DNA of 64,000 bases from Absicoccus intestinalis (GTDB lineage Bacteria; Bacillota_I; Bacilli_A; Erysipelotrichales; Erysipelotrichaceae): contig NZ_JALBUS010000006.1 in the NCBI RefSeq assembly GCF_033971885.1, positions 49,729 through 113,728 on the forward strand. Direction: 5' to 3'. The translations under genes were made by a program, and so were the position numbers. The notes under the pieces were generated by a model, which worked only from the letters and a program-made list of their open reading frames with translations, ran no database searches and was not told the origin of the DNA. Shown piece by piece: positions 34,681 to 43,223 of this stretch. Numbering within the stretch: the stretch's first letter is position 1; the number at the start of each line of letters is the position of its first letter.

Positions 34681-35616
34681 TTATTTCACGTAGTCAATCA
34701 CTTTTTCTAAAAATATATAGCATGATATTAAATATGAATCTTTTTCAAAATATTCTTTATGGAATACAAATCTTTCTTTAAAAAGCTTTTCCAAATCGTT
34801 ATATATATGACCTTTCATGGGTTCGCTAGTACATATATAATTAAATAAAAATAAGGAAGCCACAAAATCATGGATTATTGGATTTCGCAACAACTTTTTT
34901 CTCGTTGATTTGCTGATATTTTCTATTTTACTGATTTCATGTTGCAATTCTTTCGTTGGTGCAATGATTCCTTGTTGATTTAAGTGAGTATGTTTATACG
35001 GTATACGTAACGAATTTAATAAACAATTGTTATGTGCAGCCGCATTTCTTAGGAATTTTGCAGACCAAAGCAAAGGAAGAACTTTATCACTAATTTCTGT
35101 AGGATATTTTAAATAATATAGTTGATAAAGTTTAATAAAGTCGCCAAATGACATGACCTCCACAATAGACCAAACGCTCCATTGATTTTCATATTTTTGT
35201 ATTAGATCTGCACATGCAGAATCTTTTTTCTTCTGATTTATATTTTTTTTGATAAAAGGATATTTTTCAAATAGATCATTAATGATTGTAATGCCATTTT
35301 CTTTTTCATTATTTGTAACATCACGTATCAACATTGTTTTTAATGAATGCTCAGTTGATAAGGAAAGATTAATTATAAACAATCTTAAATTGGCATCTAA
35401 TGTTGATAATTCAACCAAGTATGCAAAATCTAAATTAACAAATGATCCATCTTTTTTTCGTTCGAAAGACTTAGCATATGATTTCAATTTAAAATAATAA
35501 GTATTGTAAGTTAAAAATTTTTTTGCATCGTTTTCAGACATAATTTCAAATTTTATGTTCTTAGATTTTATGTGTTCGATTTGTTCATCTATAGTTATCT
35601 TCTTTTTTTCTGTCAT
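34681..35616 (-). CDS. AbiF/AbiD-family abortive infection protein (Abi_2, HEPN)
   Basis: A 311-residue protein of the Abi_2 family of phage abortive-infection proteins: ITIDEQIEHIKSKNIKF, TYYFKLKSYAKSF, LVELSTLDANLRLFI and LSTEHSLKTML. It has the Rx4H motif RNAAAH characteristic of HEPN ribonucleases. It likely cleaves RNA during infection. The region is AT-richer than its flanks and lies next to a dead AbiEi, suggesting acquired DNA. The ATG at 35616 is preferred, with AGGAGGT upstream; the GTG at 35628 sits beside that site. Confidence 0.85.
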   Translation of the reverse strand: MTEKKKITIDEQIEHIKSKNIKFEIMSENDAKKFLTYNTYYFKLKSYAKSFERKKDGSFVNLDFAYLVELSTLDANLRLFIINLSLSTEHSLKTMLIRDVTNNEKENGITIINDLFEKYPFIKKNINQKKKDSACADLIQKYENQWSVWSIVEVMSFGDFIKLYQLYYLKYPTEISDKVLPLLWSAKFLRNAAAHNNCLLNSLRIPYKHTHLNQQGIIAPTKELQHEISKIENISKSTRKKLLRNPIIHDFVASLFLFNYICTSEPMKGHIYNDLEKLFKERFVFHKEYFEKDSYLISCYIFLEKVIDYVK

Positions 35617-35793
35617 ATTACAGACCACCTCCTATTTCACACTGTTCTAAAACACAACTTTTTCAAACAAACTTAATAGAACTTTTGTTTAAGAATGACA
35701 AGCTTTTCTACTTGTAGTAAACACAGTTCAAGATGGTCCTGTTATTCAAATAGTTTTTTGCCATTGTTTGTGAATCGATTGCTTCCATTCTTC

Positions 35794-36378
35794 TCAGATG
35801 CTTTCATTAAATGCTTCAATCGAATATTGTCCCTTCTCATATTGAAGGATGGTCAAACGGCAATTTTCAACTTTATCATCGTTGTTTAAACATTGTTCAA
35901 AGAAAGGTTGATCAATGATGGAAAGAAAAGATAGGATGGAAAAACAATGGGTCACACATAAAATATTGGTATTGTCTTTGGCTGTATGAACAATGGTATC
36001 CATTGTCGTATGCATTTGTTTGGCGACGATATCCAAGTTATTGCCACCAATGTCTGTCCAATCTCGCAACAAGAGTTGTTGCCAAGTTTTTCCTTCTGGT
36101 TCTTTTTTCAGTTCCAATTGGCCAAAATGCATTTCTTTTAACCCCTTGGTTGGAATGATTTCCGTTTGTTGAAAAACGTTGATCAAAGAAGCCGTTTGGT
36201 AGGCTCTTTGGCTGGGAGAACAATAAATTTTTGAAAACGGAACCGATCGTAATTGTTCACCCAATCTTTGTCCTTGTTGCAAGCCAAGTGGGGTCAATGG
36301 GGTATCGGCCCAGCCTTGCATCAATCGATCCACATTCGATTGGGTTTGTCCATGTCGAGTCAAATAGATTTTTATCAT
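35794..36378 (-). CDS. Histidine phosphatase family protein (phosphoglycerate mutase-like)
   Basis: A 194-residue member of the branch with the phosphohistidine motif LTRHGQTQSNVDRLMQG at the N-terminus, PLTPLGLQQGQRLG, and the second catalytic histidine in LCVTHCFSI. Members include cofactor-dependent phosphoglycerate mutases and broad phosphatases such as PhoE/GpmB; the short length favours a phosphatase. No operon partner is evident. Confidence 0.88.
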   Translation of the reverse strand: MIKIYLTRHGQTQSNVDRLMQGWADTPLTPLGLQQGQRLGEQLRSVPFSKIYCSPSQRAYQTASLINVFQQTEIIPTKGLKEMHFGQLELKKEPEGKTWQQLLLRDWTDIGGNNLDIVAKQMHTTMDTIVHTAKDNTNILCVTHCFSILSFLSIIDQPFFEQCLNNDDKVENCRLTILQYEKGQYSIEAFNESI

Positions 36379-36403
36379 ACATTCAATGTATCACTTTTTC
36401 ACG

Positions 36404-36431
36404 AAAAAAGAACCGTCCAAAAGAACGGTTC
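36404..36431 (-). terminator. Terminator of the flavin oxidoreductase gene
   Basis: GAACCGT ... ACGGTTC flanked on its plus-strand left side by an A-run, giving a T-run on the minus strand. Confidence 0.75.
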
Positions 36432-36436
36432 CTTGA

Positions 36437-38356
36437 TTATTTCATCGTGCGAATAGCATGATATCCTTGTTTAACGGCATTGATGATCTTGGTTGGACGA
36501 TTGGCATCACCAACAATGTCAAAGTCGATCTTGCCATCCAACTCTTTGATCAGTTGGTTGTTGCTTCTAAAACCAGAAGCAATGATCACAGTATCGCATG
36601 GAAGCGTATGGAGATTGGCTTGATCATCTTGATAGATAATGCCATCTTCTTTGATTTCGACCACTTTGACACCACATACTTTTCGGATGTGTTTTTCATC
36701 GATCATGGCACGTAAAGCTTGGTCATTGTTCTTACAATGATCGGCAATCTTTAAAATATCTGGCAGCATTTCAACGATGGTCACATCCTCGGCTTTTTCG
36801 GCCATGAAACAAGCCGTTTCACAACCAACCAAGCCACCACCAATCACAACAACGTGTTTGCCTGGTTGTACGTTTCCTTCTAGGTATGCCAAGGATTCTT
36901 TGGCATGTTCAATACCTTTGATTGGTGGCATAAAACTATGGGCACCTGCAGAAAGGATGACTTTATCATAGTGCTTGGCTAATATTTCTTTGGCTGTTGC
37001 TTCTTTATGGAAAACAACTTGTACGCCTAATTTTTTCATTTGTGTTTCATAATACGTAATCAAACGAAGCACATCGTGTTTGAATGGTGCGGTTCCAGCT
37101 CCCCATAAATTACCGCCAACACGATCCTTCTTTTCCCATACTTCCACGTGATATCCGCGTTTGGCTGCGGTAATAGCGGCTTCCATGCCACCAGGCCCAG
37201 CACCAACGATCAACACATTTCGATGGGTATCTTGGGTTTCTGGTAAGGCAAAGGTATCTTCTTCAAAACAAGTTGGATTGACCGAACATACAGGATGGGT
37301 ACCATTAAAGGCTGAATTTAGACATTCGTTACAACCAATGCAAGGAACAATGTCTTCGATGTTTCCCTTCTTTACTTTTTCTGGCCAATATGGATCGGCA
37401 ATTTCTTGATGGCCAAGGGCAATTATATCGCAAATATCATCTTCGATCATGGATGTAGCCACACTTGGATCAAATAATTTACCATGTCCCATGACAGGAA
37501 TCGATACACTGGCTTTGATCTTTTTGATCATTTCGACATTATAGGCATGTTTTTGATAAACGGTTGGAATGGCTTGATACCAAGCTTCATAGACACCGCG
37601 ATCACAATGTAGGATATCCACACCCGCTTCTTCAAAGATCTTGGCCATTTGAATGCCTTCATCCAAGGTGCGGAATCCTTCAATGCCTTGGTCGGCCGTA
37701 AATTTAACACTGATAGGCATCTTTCCATTGGTATATTTACGAATGGCAGCAATGCATTCCAATGGAAAACGCATGCGATTATCAAGGGATCCTCCATATT
37801 CATCGGTCCGATGATTCCATTGACTACTCATAAACTGATCCAATAAATAGCCACCATAGGCATGCAGTTCGACCATGTCACCACCGGCTTTATTCACTAA
37901 CCAAGCTGCAAAGCCAACACGATCTGCTAGATAATGAATATCTTCCACTGACAAGACTTGGCATTTGATCATAGGTGCCCAAAATTCTTCAATTTCACTG
38001 GCCGAATACGGTGGATTGGCAGGATTGGGAACAGCCACACGACCGGCACCAGGACTTAATTGGAAACAAACCTTCGCTCCATAGGCATGGACCCGATCAA
38101 CGAGCATGGCCATGCGTTCGACATGCGCTAATGAAGAAATTTCTGGGCTTGGGCGTTTGCCATCATACTTGGTACTCACTACATTCGCACCGGTCATGAC
38201 CAAACCCACGCCGCCTTTGGCACGTTCTTCAAAATAACGAATGGCATTCAACGTATACGAACCATCGGCTTCGTAGTTGGTATGCATCGGTGCCATCGCA
38301 AGGCGATTTTTCAGACGAAGATTGCCAATATACATAGGACTAAATAAATTTGACAT
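36437..38356 (-). CDS. NADH:flavin oxidoreductase / 2,4-dienoyl-CoA reductase-like enzyme
   Basis: A 639-residue enzyme of the Old Yellow-like FadH/BaiCD/enoate reductase family. An N-terminal FMN TIM barrel (KNRLAMAPMHTNYE; ELHAYGGYLLDQFMS) is followed by [4Fe-4S] cysteines CIGCNECLNS...CSVNP near 345-365, then an FAD/NAD(P) module (VLIVGAGPGGMEAAITAAKRG; HVVVIGGGLVGCETA). It should reduce an enoate or dienoyl-CoA-like double bond; bile-acid or other substrates cannot be told apart. GGAGG lies 8 bases before the ATG at 38356. Divergent from a TetR gene with a shared operator. Confidence 0.9.
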   Translation of the reverse strand: MSNLFSPMYIGNLRLKNRLAMAPMHTNYEADGSYTLNAIRYFEERAKGGVGLVMTGANVVSTKYDGKRPSPEISSLAHVERMAMLVDRVHAYGAKVCFQLSPGAGRVAVPNPANPPYSASEIEEFWAPMIKCQVLSVEDIHYLADRVGFAAWLVNKAGGDMVELHAYGGYLLDQFMSSQWNHRTDEYGGSLDNRMRFPLECIAAIRKYTNGKMPISVKFTADQGIEGFRTLDEGIQMAKIFEEAGVDILHCDRGVYEAWYQAIPTVYQKHAYNVEMIKKIKASVSIPVMGHGKLFDPSVATSMIEDDICDIIALGHQEIADPYWPEKVKKGNIEDIVPCIGCNECLNSAFNGTHPVCSVNPTCFEEDTFALPETQDTHRNVLIVGAGPGGMEAAITAAKRGYHVEVWEKKDRVGGNLWGAGTAPFKHDVLRLITYYETQMKKLGVQVVFHKEATAKEILAKHYDKVILSAGAHSFMPPIKGIEHAKESLAYLEGNVQPGKHVVVIGGGLVGCETACFMAEKAEDVTIVEMLPDILKIADHCKNNDQALRAMIDEKHIRKVCGVKVVEIKEDGIIYQDDQANLHTLPCDTVIIASGFRSNNQLIKELDGKIDFDIVGDANRPTKIINAVKQGYHAIRTMK

Positions 38357-38389
38357 ACTCATTTCCTCCATTGTTTACTATATATAGAT

Positions 38390-38419
38390 TATCATTTACT
38401 CATAGTAAAGTAAATGATA
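38390..38419. promoter_or_regulatory. Operator palindrome between the flavoenzyme and TetR genes
   Basis: TATCATTTACT, an 8-base spacer, AGTAAATGATA: perfect 11-base arms. Inside it TTTACT-CAT-AGTAAA forms a second, overlapping symmetry. The size and place suit a TetR dimer controlling both divergent genes. Confidence 0.7.
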
Positions 38420-38459
38420 AAACATTGCACACCTTACTAATTTTTAATATTCTTAAAGT

Positions 38460-39026
38460 ATGAAAAACAAAACCACAAGAGAAGATATCTTACACGTTGC
38501 CTATGACTGTTTTAAAGCCAAGGGATTTGATGAAGTCAGTGTCGATGACATTTGTAGAAAAGCAGGAATCACTAAGCCCACTTTTTATAAATATATTGAT
38601 TCCAAAGAATCCATTTTAACGTCTTATTATGATGAAGTCTGTCAAGATATCTATTTGCACTTTTCCCATATCGTCCAAGCCGATACCTATTATGAACAAT
38701 TTCACTTATTTTATGACATGATCATCGATCGTTCCATTGAACTTGGACCAAAATTAATTGCGAAGATGTTAGACCTGAATTTGTCCAAAGATTTCAATAG
38801 TTTTGCGACCAGAGATCAACTCTCAAAAATTGTGGAAGTGTTCATTGATAAAGGAAAAAAAGCCAATGAATTCCAATCCAGTGAAGATACCAAAACACTC
38901 TATGATGCATGTAATTTTGCATTCCTAGGCTTGGAATACAAATGGGCTGTTAAACAAGGCCAATTAGATTGGAAACAAGCGTTTTATCAAATAACGGATG
39001 CCATCTTGCAGGCAAATCCGGTATAA
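38460..39026 (+). CDS. TetR/AcrR-family regulator
   Basis: A 188-residue regulator with an N-terminal TetR helix-turn-helix: TREDILHVAYDCFKAKGFDE, VDDICRKAGITKPTFYKYID and SKESIL. The C-terminal ligand domain is unassigned. It is divergent from the flavoenzyme gene and probably represses it, and itself, through the palindrome in between, with a small-molecule inducer related to that enzyme's substrate. No clear Shine-Dalgarno is seen before the ATG. Confidence 0.88.
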   Translation: MKNKTTREDILHVAYDCFKAKGFDEVSVDDICRKAGITKPTFYKYIDSKESILTSYYDEVCQDIYLHFSHIVQADTYYEQFHLFYDMIIDRSIELGPKLIAKMLDLNLSKDFNSFATRDQLSKIVEVFIDKGKKANEFQSSEDTKTLYDACNFAFLGLEYKWAVKQGQLDWKQAFYQITDAILQANPV

Positions 39027-39274
39027 AGCGTGAAATCATGGATTGTATTACCAATGATGACGATGACTAGGATGGTAGTTGATGTCTGTACAAAGATAAG
39101 ATACTCTCAAACCTAAAGTATTTTTCATATTGGAAATAATCCGTATTTTTGAAGTTTTAACCACAAAATTTTTGAATATAAATGGATCAGACAGGAAAAT
39201 GGATATGGGATACAAACTCAAATTTGTAGCATTGATTGATGATTTGAATATCTAGACTTCAGGAGGATATTATT

Positions 39275-39595
39275 ATGAAGCTTTATTACATCCTATTTGA
39301 TTTGATGATGGCCATTCTTTTCTTTTTGATCGGGATATACTTTTATAAATCCAACGGAAAAGCCGCTAATTTTTTAACGGGCTATAATATGAAATCCATA
39401 GACGAACGCAAAAAATTCAATGAAGATACATTATGTAAAGACTATGGGAAAAAGATGATGTTGTGGGCTATTCCTTTTTTGATTGGAATTGGCATTGATA
39501 TATACTCTCCTGGTAAGGGAATACGCATTGCATCCATACTATGGATTATACTATTTCTTCAATTCTTGATAGAAAGACATAAACGAGAAAGTTAA
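39275..39595 (+). CDS. Small membrane protein of DUF3784 type
   Basis: A 106-residue protein with three hydrophobic segments (about 4-24, 62-78, 83-100) and the DUF3784-like loop NFLTGYNMKSIDERKKFNED with DYGKKMM following. Function unknown; often found near mobile or accessory regions. AGGAGG precedes the ATG. The 248 bases before it show no other gene. Confidence 0.7.
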   Translation: MKLYYILFDLMMAILFFLIGIYFYKSNGKAANFLTGYNMKSIDERKKFNEDTLCKDYGKKMMLWAIPFLIGIGIDIYSPGKGIRIASILWIILFLQFLIERHKRES

Positions 39596-39733
39596 TTTTT
39601 AGGAATGAAATAAGATTGATTATGAAATAGATGGATCGTAATAAGAGTATGATTCAATTATGGTTATCAAAAGAATTTTAAGCAAAACTTGGCATCGATG
39701 TTATGGGATGTGAGGTCGTGGAGGAATCGTCAC

Positions 39734-40047
39734 ATGAAAACGATTGCATATTACCTGAATCTTCCCTATCGATTAGAAATGGTTCCAGATCCAGGGATGT
39801 TGCTCGCTATCCTGAACTAACTGGTTATATTTCGGTTGGGGAAACTTAGACTCTGTTGTAAAAAATATGGAAGATGCTAAAAGAGCATGAATTGAAGCAG
39901 CATTAGAGGAAAGAAGAAAAATCGAAGACCCTGCTTCGCTCGAAAATTATTCTGGCAATTCAAACTAAGAATACCTAAGAAGGTGTAAGTATGAATCAGT
40001 ATTGTGTGTATCTACTCTCTAAGAATGATGCTTTAAATAAAGTGTAA
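39734..40047 (+). pseudogene. HicB-type antitoxin remnant with several frameshifts
   Basis: Reading three frames in turn reconstructs a HicB antitoxin: MKTIAYYLNLPYRLEMVPD, shift, RYPELTGYISVGET, stop, shift, VVKNMEDAKRA, stop, IEAALEERRKIEDPASLENY then SG, shift, QFKLRIPKKV, shift, MNQYCVYLLSKNDAL. This matches the order of the HicB fold (RNase H-like part plus ribbon-helix-helix). No intact HicA toxin is recognisable in 39596-39733. Confidence 0.75.
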
Positions 40048-40135
40048 TTAGCAATGAGATACTGGGTGAAAACTGGGTGTCAAACGCCTAGAAACAATGG
40101 ATCGTATTGATTGGAGCATAATAATATCCTTTCGT

Positions 40136-40266
40136 TTGACACAGTAAGACTGGTCATATAATGCGAAATTTTGGCCACATACATATAACGTATGGGTTCA
40201 CTGATATTTTATATCCGAGCGTCACTATGGGTCTATCTTATGCAAATGGGATAGGCCAATTCTTTT
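40136..40266 (+). ncRNA. Candidate small RNA with its own promoter and terminator-like hairpin
   Basis: TTGACA (40136-40141), a 15-base spacer and TATAAT (40157-40162) are perfect hexamers with a slightly short spacer. About 60 bases after the predicted start, GGTCTATC ... GATAGGCC (40230-40257) forms a hairpin followed by AATTCTTTT. There is no ORF in between. It could also be debris of a lost gene's promoter. Confidence 0.3.
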
Positions 40267-40323
40267 ATAACATAAAAAACATCACCATTGGTAGATAAAA
40301 AATGGCATTGTATCCAATAATTT

Positions 40324-40368
40324 AAACTGTGCTCTTAGAGATGAATTCAGTAAGAACACAGTTTTTTT
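40324..40368. terminator. Terminator downstream of the class II aldolase gene
   Basis: AAACTGTG ... CACAGTTT with inner TCTTA/TAAGA pairing, followed by a T-run on the plus strand; it can act on both strands. Confidence 0.75.
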
Positions 40369-40381
40369 ACATTAAAGGAAA

Positions 40382-41044
40382 CTACTTCCAATGAATTTCT
40401 TTTGGATATTCCCAACTGGCTAATTCTTCTTGTGGAAAGGCATTAGGTTCTTTACCACCCGATACTGCCAATGCATTGAAATACAATTGTGCTAATTCTT
40501 CCACATAGGCTGCTTTTAAATACGCTTCATAAATGTTTCTAGAATCAAAGCCAACAACACCATGTTTTTCCATCAAGAAACATTCAGATTCTTTGGCGGC
40601 ATTCACAATAGAATTTGCCAAATCTACAGTGCCTGGGCGGCCATAAGGAGCCACCGGAATACGTCCTTTTGTAACGCCAAGGTTGGCAACTTCATATACA
40701 ATTGCTGGAATAGGCTTATTCAATAACGCAAAAGTTGTTGCATACACAGAATGGGTATGTGCAATGGCCATCGCATCGGGACGGGTTTCATAAATCTTTA
40801 AATGCATCAAGGCTTCACTGGTTGGTTTTAAACCCGAAAGATTCTCTAGAACACAGGCATTCTTATCCATGACGACCATATCGCGTGGTGTTAATAATTC
40901 TCGATCCACACTTGTTGGTGTAATCACAATATATCCTGTTGCTTGGTCTCTTGCTGAAAAATTGCCAGATTTATGCTTACAGAGACCTGTTTGTTGGGCT
41001 CGTTTTGCGATTTCACAAACATCTTTTTTTAAATTTTCTAACAT
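40382..41044 (-). CDS. Class II aldolase (L-fuculose-1-phosphate aldolase-like)
   Basis: A 220-residue zinc aldolase of the FucA/AraD/MtnB fold: KSGNFSARD, PTSEALMHLKIYE with the catalytic glutamate, zinc histidines in AIAHTHSVYATTF and EKHGVVGFD. It should split a ketose-1-phosphate into DHAP and an aldehyde. It is the last gene of the sigma-54 PTS operon, right after a RhaD-type aldolase, so two aldolases of one superfamily are made together, possibly for different stereoisomers. Confidence 0.88.
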   Translation of the reverse strand: MLENLKKDVCEIAKRAQQTGLCKHKSGNFSARDQATGYIVITPTSVDRELLTPRDMVVMDKNACVLENLSGLKPTSEALMHLKIYETRPDAMAIAHTHSVYATTFALLNKPIPAIVYEVANLGVTKGRIPVAPYGRPGTVDLANSIVNAAKESECFLMEKHGVVGFDSRNIYEAYLKAAYVEELAQLYFNALAVSGGKEPNAFPQEELASWEYPKEIHWK

Positions 41045-41060
41045 CGTTTTCTTTCATAGA

Positions 41061-41843
41061 TCATTTTAAGCCAAAATGATCCTTTAATTCTTGTACATTT
41101 TCATCGCTCATACTATGAATAATATTGGATTTCACCAATACATAAATATGAGCATTTTTATCAATAGCTTCGATTAATCCAATTGCATCCGCAATGGAAG
41201 CACCACTTGAGAAAATACCATGAAATGGCCAAATGACCACTCGTTTATTTTTCATTTTTCTAGCTGTGGCTGGTCCGATGGGGCCTTCTCCACATACCAT
41301 CCATGGTAATACAGATACGCCTTCAGGGAATACAAGTGGACATTCCGAATTCATTTTCCATAACGTTTTGGTGAATTCTTCTTCATCGAGACTATGGATC
41401 ATCGTCATCGCATTTAAATATGTTGGATGGCAATGCATCACAATTTTATTCTTTGGATCATCGGCCAATCTGGCTCGATGGCACAACACATGAGCGGGTA
41501 ATTCACTGGTTGGTGATCCCGTGCCATGATCAAATCCCCATAAAATATCGTAGCTATTTTCTTTAAAACGAATAATTCCTAGATCTTTTTCGTATCTTTT
41601 TTTCATCGTTCGAAAGGCTGCACCTGATCTTGTGATCATGAATGTCTTGCCTTCAAGTCCTGACGTATCAAAATCAACTTTTACAGTTTTTATGCATTCT
41701 AAATAGTCTTGAATTTGATTGAGTTCTTTTTCATCCAACAAATAACTGATATTTCCTGCATGATATTCGCCCCAACCGGCGGACCAAAAATACTGACAGG
41801 CATCGACAAGATCAGACACAAAATCCACATCAATAATACGCAT
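41061..41843 (-). CDS. Rhamnulose-1-phosphate aldolase-like protein
   Basis: A 260-residue class II aldolase of RhaD type: WSAGWGEYHAGNISYLL, GSPTSELPAHVLCHRAR with the catalytic glutamate, the zinc pair in IVMHCHPTYLNAMT and WPFHGIFSSG. RhaD yields DHAP and L-lactaldehyde from rhamnulose-1-phosphate, but no rhamnose isomerase or kinase is present, so the true substrate may be another ketose-1-phosphate. The start at 41843 has AAGGAA upstream; the GTG at 41846 is adjacent and less likely. Confidence 0.88.
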   Translation of the reverse strand: MRIIDVDFVSDLVDACQYFWSAGWGEYHAGNISYLLDEKELNQIQDYLECIKTVKVDFDTSGLEGKTFMITRSGAAFRTMKKRYEKDLGIIRFKENSYDILWGFDHGTGSPTSELPAHVLCHRARLADDPKNKIVMHCHPTYLNAMTMIHSLDEEEFTKTLWKMNSECPLVFPEGVSVLPWMVCGEGPIGPATARKMKNKRVVIWPFHGIFSSGASIADAIGLIEAIDKNAHIYVLVKSNIIHSMSDENVQELKDHFGLK

Positions 41844-41847
41844 CACA

Positions 41848-43185
41848 TTATTTCCTTTCTTTGGTTTTTATTGTTTTCCGTTTTCGTGAAGATGGAATTC
41901 CTTCTTCTTGTCTATATAGAGAGATACTTCGACGTGAAACGACAAATCCCTCTTCTTCTAATAGCTCTCTAATTTTTTCATCAGAAAAAGGATGTTCTGG
42001 ATCTTCATATTTGATCATTTCTTGGATCTCATCTTTAACCATTTGAACAGAAGATAAGGGTTGTCCTTGTTTTTCATAGCTTCTGGGAATCAACATTTTT
42101 AATGGAAATGTACCATATTTGTTTTGAAAATACTTATTACTCGTTGCGCGACTAATCGTTGAAGAATGGATATCTAAAGCTTTTGAAATATCCGATAAAC
42201 GGATTGGTTTTAATGCGAAAAGGTTTCCTGTATAAAAATAGTCTTTTTGATAATCCACTAGAAATTCAATGATTTTTTGCAGCGTAATTTGCCTTCTTTG
42301 GATGCTGTATTGTAACCACTTAAAGTCGTGATACTTCTTTTGTAGAAATTCCTTAGACTTTGCATCAAAAGAATTAGTTTTGTAGGCATCATAGTTTTCC
42401 GTATTTAATTGCAACTTCTTTTGTGCTCGCGTATTAATTTCAATATGTAAATGTCCATCTTCTTCATAAACATATACATCGGGCACAATATATAAAGTCT
42501 TGGTATTTACTTGGAACCCATTAGCTGGAATGGGTTTCAACGATTGAATGATTTGTAAAGCATTTTTCACTTCATCAACCGTTGTATGTTCGTCTATCGC
42601 AATTTTTTGATAATACCCAGAACCAAGGTCTTCCAAATGATCCTTTACAATATGTTGGGCTAATTGTGTATCTGCTCTTTGTTCAAGTTGATATAATAAA
42701 CAATCTTTTAAATCTCTCGAGCCCAATCCTTGTGGATCGCAGCTTTTGAGGATCTCTAAATACTGTTGTAACTTATTCTTTGAAATGTTTAAAAAAGCGG
42801 CCAGCTCATTTTCAGATTCATTTAAATAGCCTCTAGAATCCAAGGATTCAATAAGGAATTGAAAGATTTTCTTGTCTTTTTCATCATGGATTAAAGGAGA
42901 AAGTTGTGAAAACACATAGTCCATGAGATCATTCTTATTTTTATCTTCCCAATCAAAGGATTGCTGTTCTTCTGTATTCTGTTTTTTAATGATCTTAAAA
43001 TCCATCTCTTTCGTTTCCGAAGATATTTTATTTTCCTCTATTTCTGAAAACGGATTATCCACCAAGCTTTTTTCAATATATTCTTCCAGATCTTGCTCAT
43101 TTAATTTCAAAATTTCCATGGAAGGAATTTGCTTGATCGATAGTTTTTGTTTCTGTTTTTGAATAATTTTTAATTGTTGTTTCAT
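41848..43185 (-). CDS. rpoN: RNA polymerase sigma-54 factor
   Basis: A 445-residue sigma-54: glutamine/lysine-rich N-terminal activator-interacting region (KQQLKIIQKQKQKLSIKQIP), an acidic linker, a core-binding domain (GLGSRDLKDCLLYQLEQRA; LKPIPANGFQ), a helix-turn-helix (RLSDISKALDIHSSTISRA) and the RpoN box as VSRRSISLYRQEEGIPSSRKR. It needs an AAA+ activator, supplied by the LevR-type gene at 48675. It is placed inside a PTS operon preceded by -24/-12 motifs, so it may be autoregulated and dedicated to sugar operons. Confidence 0.95.
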   Translation of the reverse strand: MKQQLKIIQKQKQKLSIKQIPSMEILKLNEQDLEEYIEKSLVDNPFSEIEENKISSETKEMDFKIIKKQNTEEQQSFDWEDKNKNDLMDYVFSQLSPLIHDEKDKKIFQFLIESLDSRGYLNESENELAAFLNISKNKLQQYLEILKSCDPQGLGSRDLKDCLLYQLEQRADTQLAQHIVKDHLEDLGSGYYQKIAIDEHTTVDEVKNALQIIQSLKPIPANGFQVNTKTLYIVPDVYVYEEDGHLHIEINTRAQKKLQLNTENYDAYKTNSFDAKSKEFLQKKYHDFKWLQYSIQRRQITLQKIIEFLVDYQKDYFYTGNLFALKPIRLSDISKALDIHSSTISRATSNKYFQNKYGTFPLKMLIPRSYEKQGQPLSSVQMVKDEIQEMIKYEDPEHPFSDEKIRELLEEEGFVVSRRSISLYRQEEGIPSSRKRKTIKTKERK

Positions 43186-43223
43186 GACATTCTAGTTCCA
43201 TGATACGACAATTTTTCTAATTC

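Noticed and set aside
39596..39733. A hicA toxin gene upstream of the HicB remnant
   Set aside because: No frame shows the GSHxxY/F-type HicA core; the similarity was too weak to call.
41061..41843. A rhamnose utilisation operon
   Set aside because: Only the RhaD-like aldolase is present; rhamnose isomerase, rhamnulokinase and mutarotase are absent, and uptake genes are PTS galactitol type.
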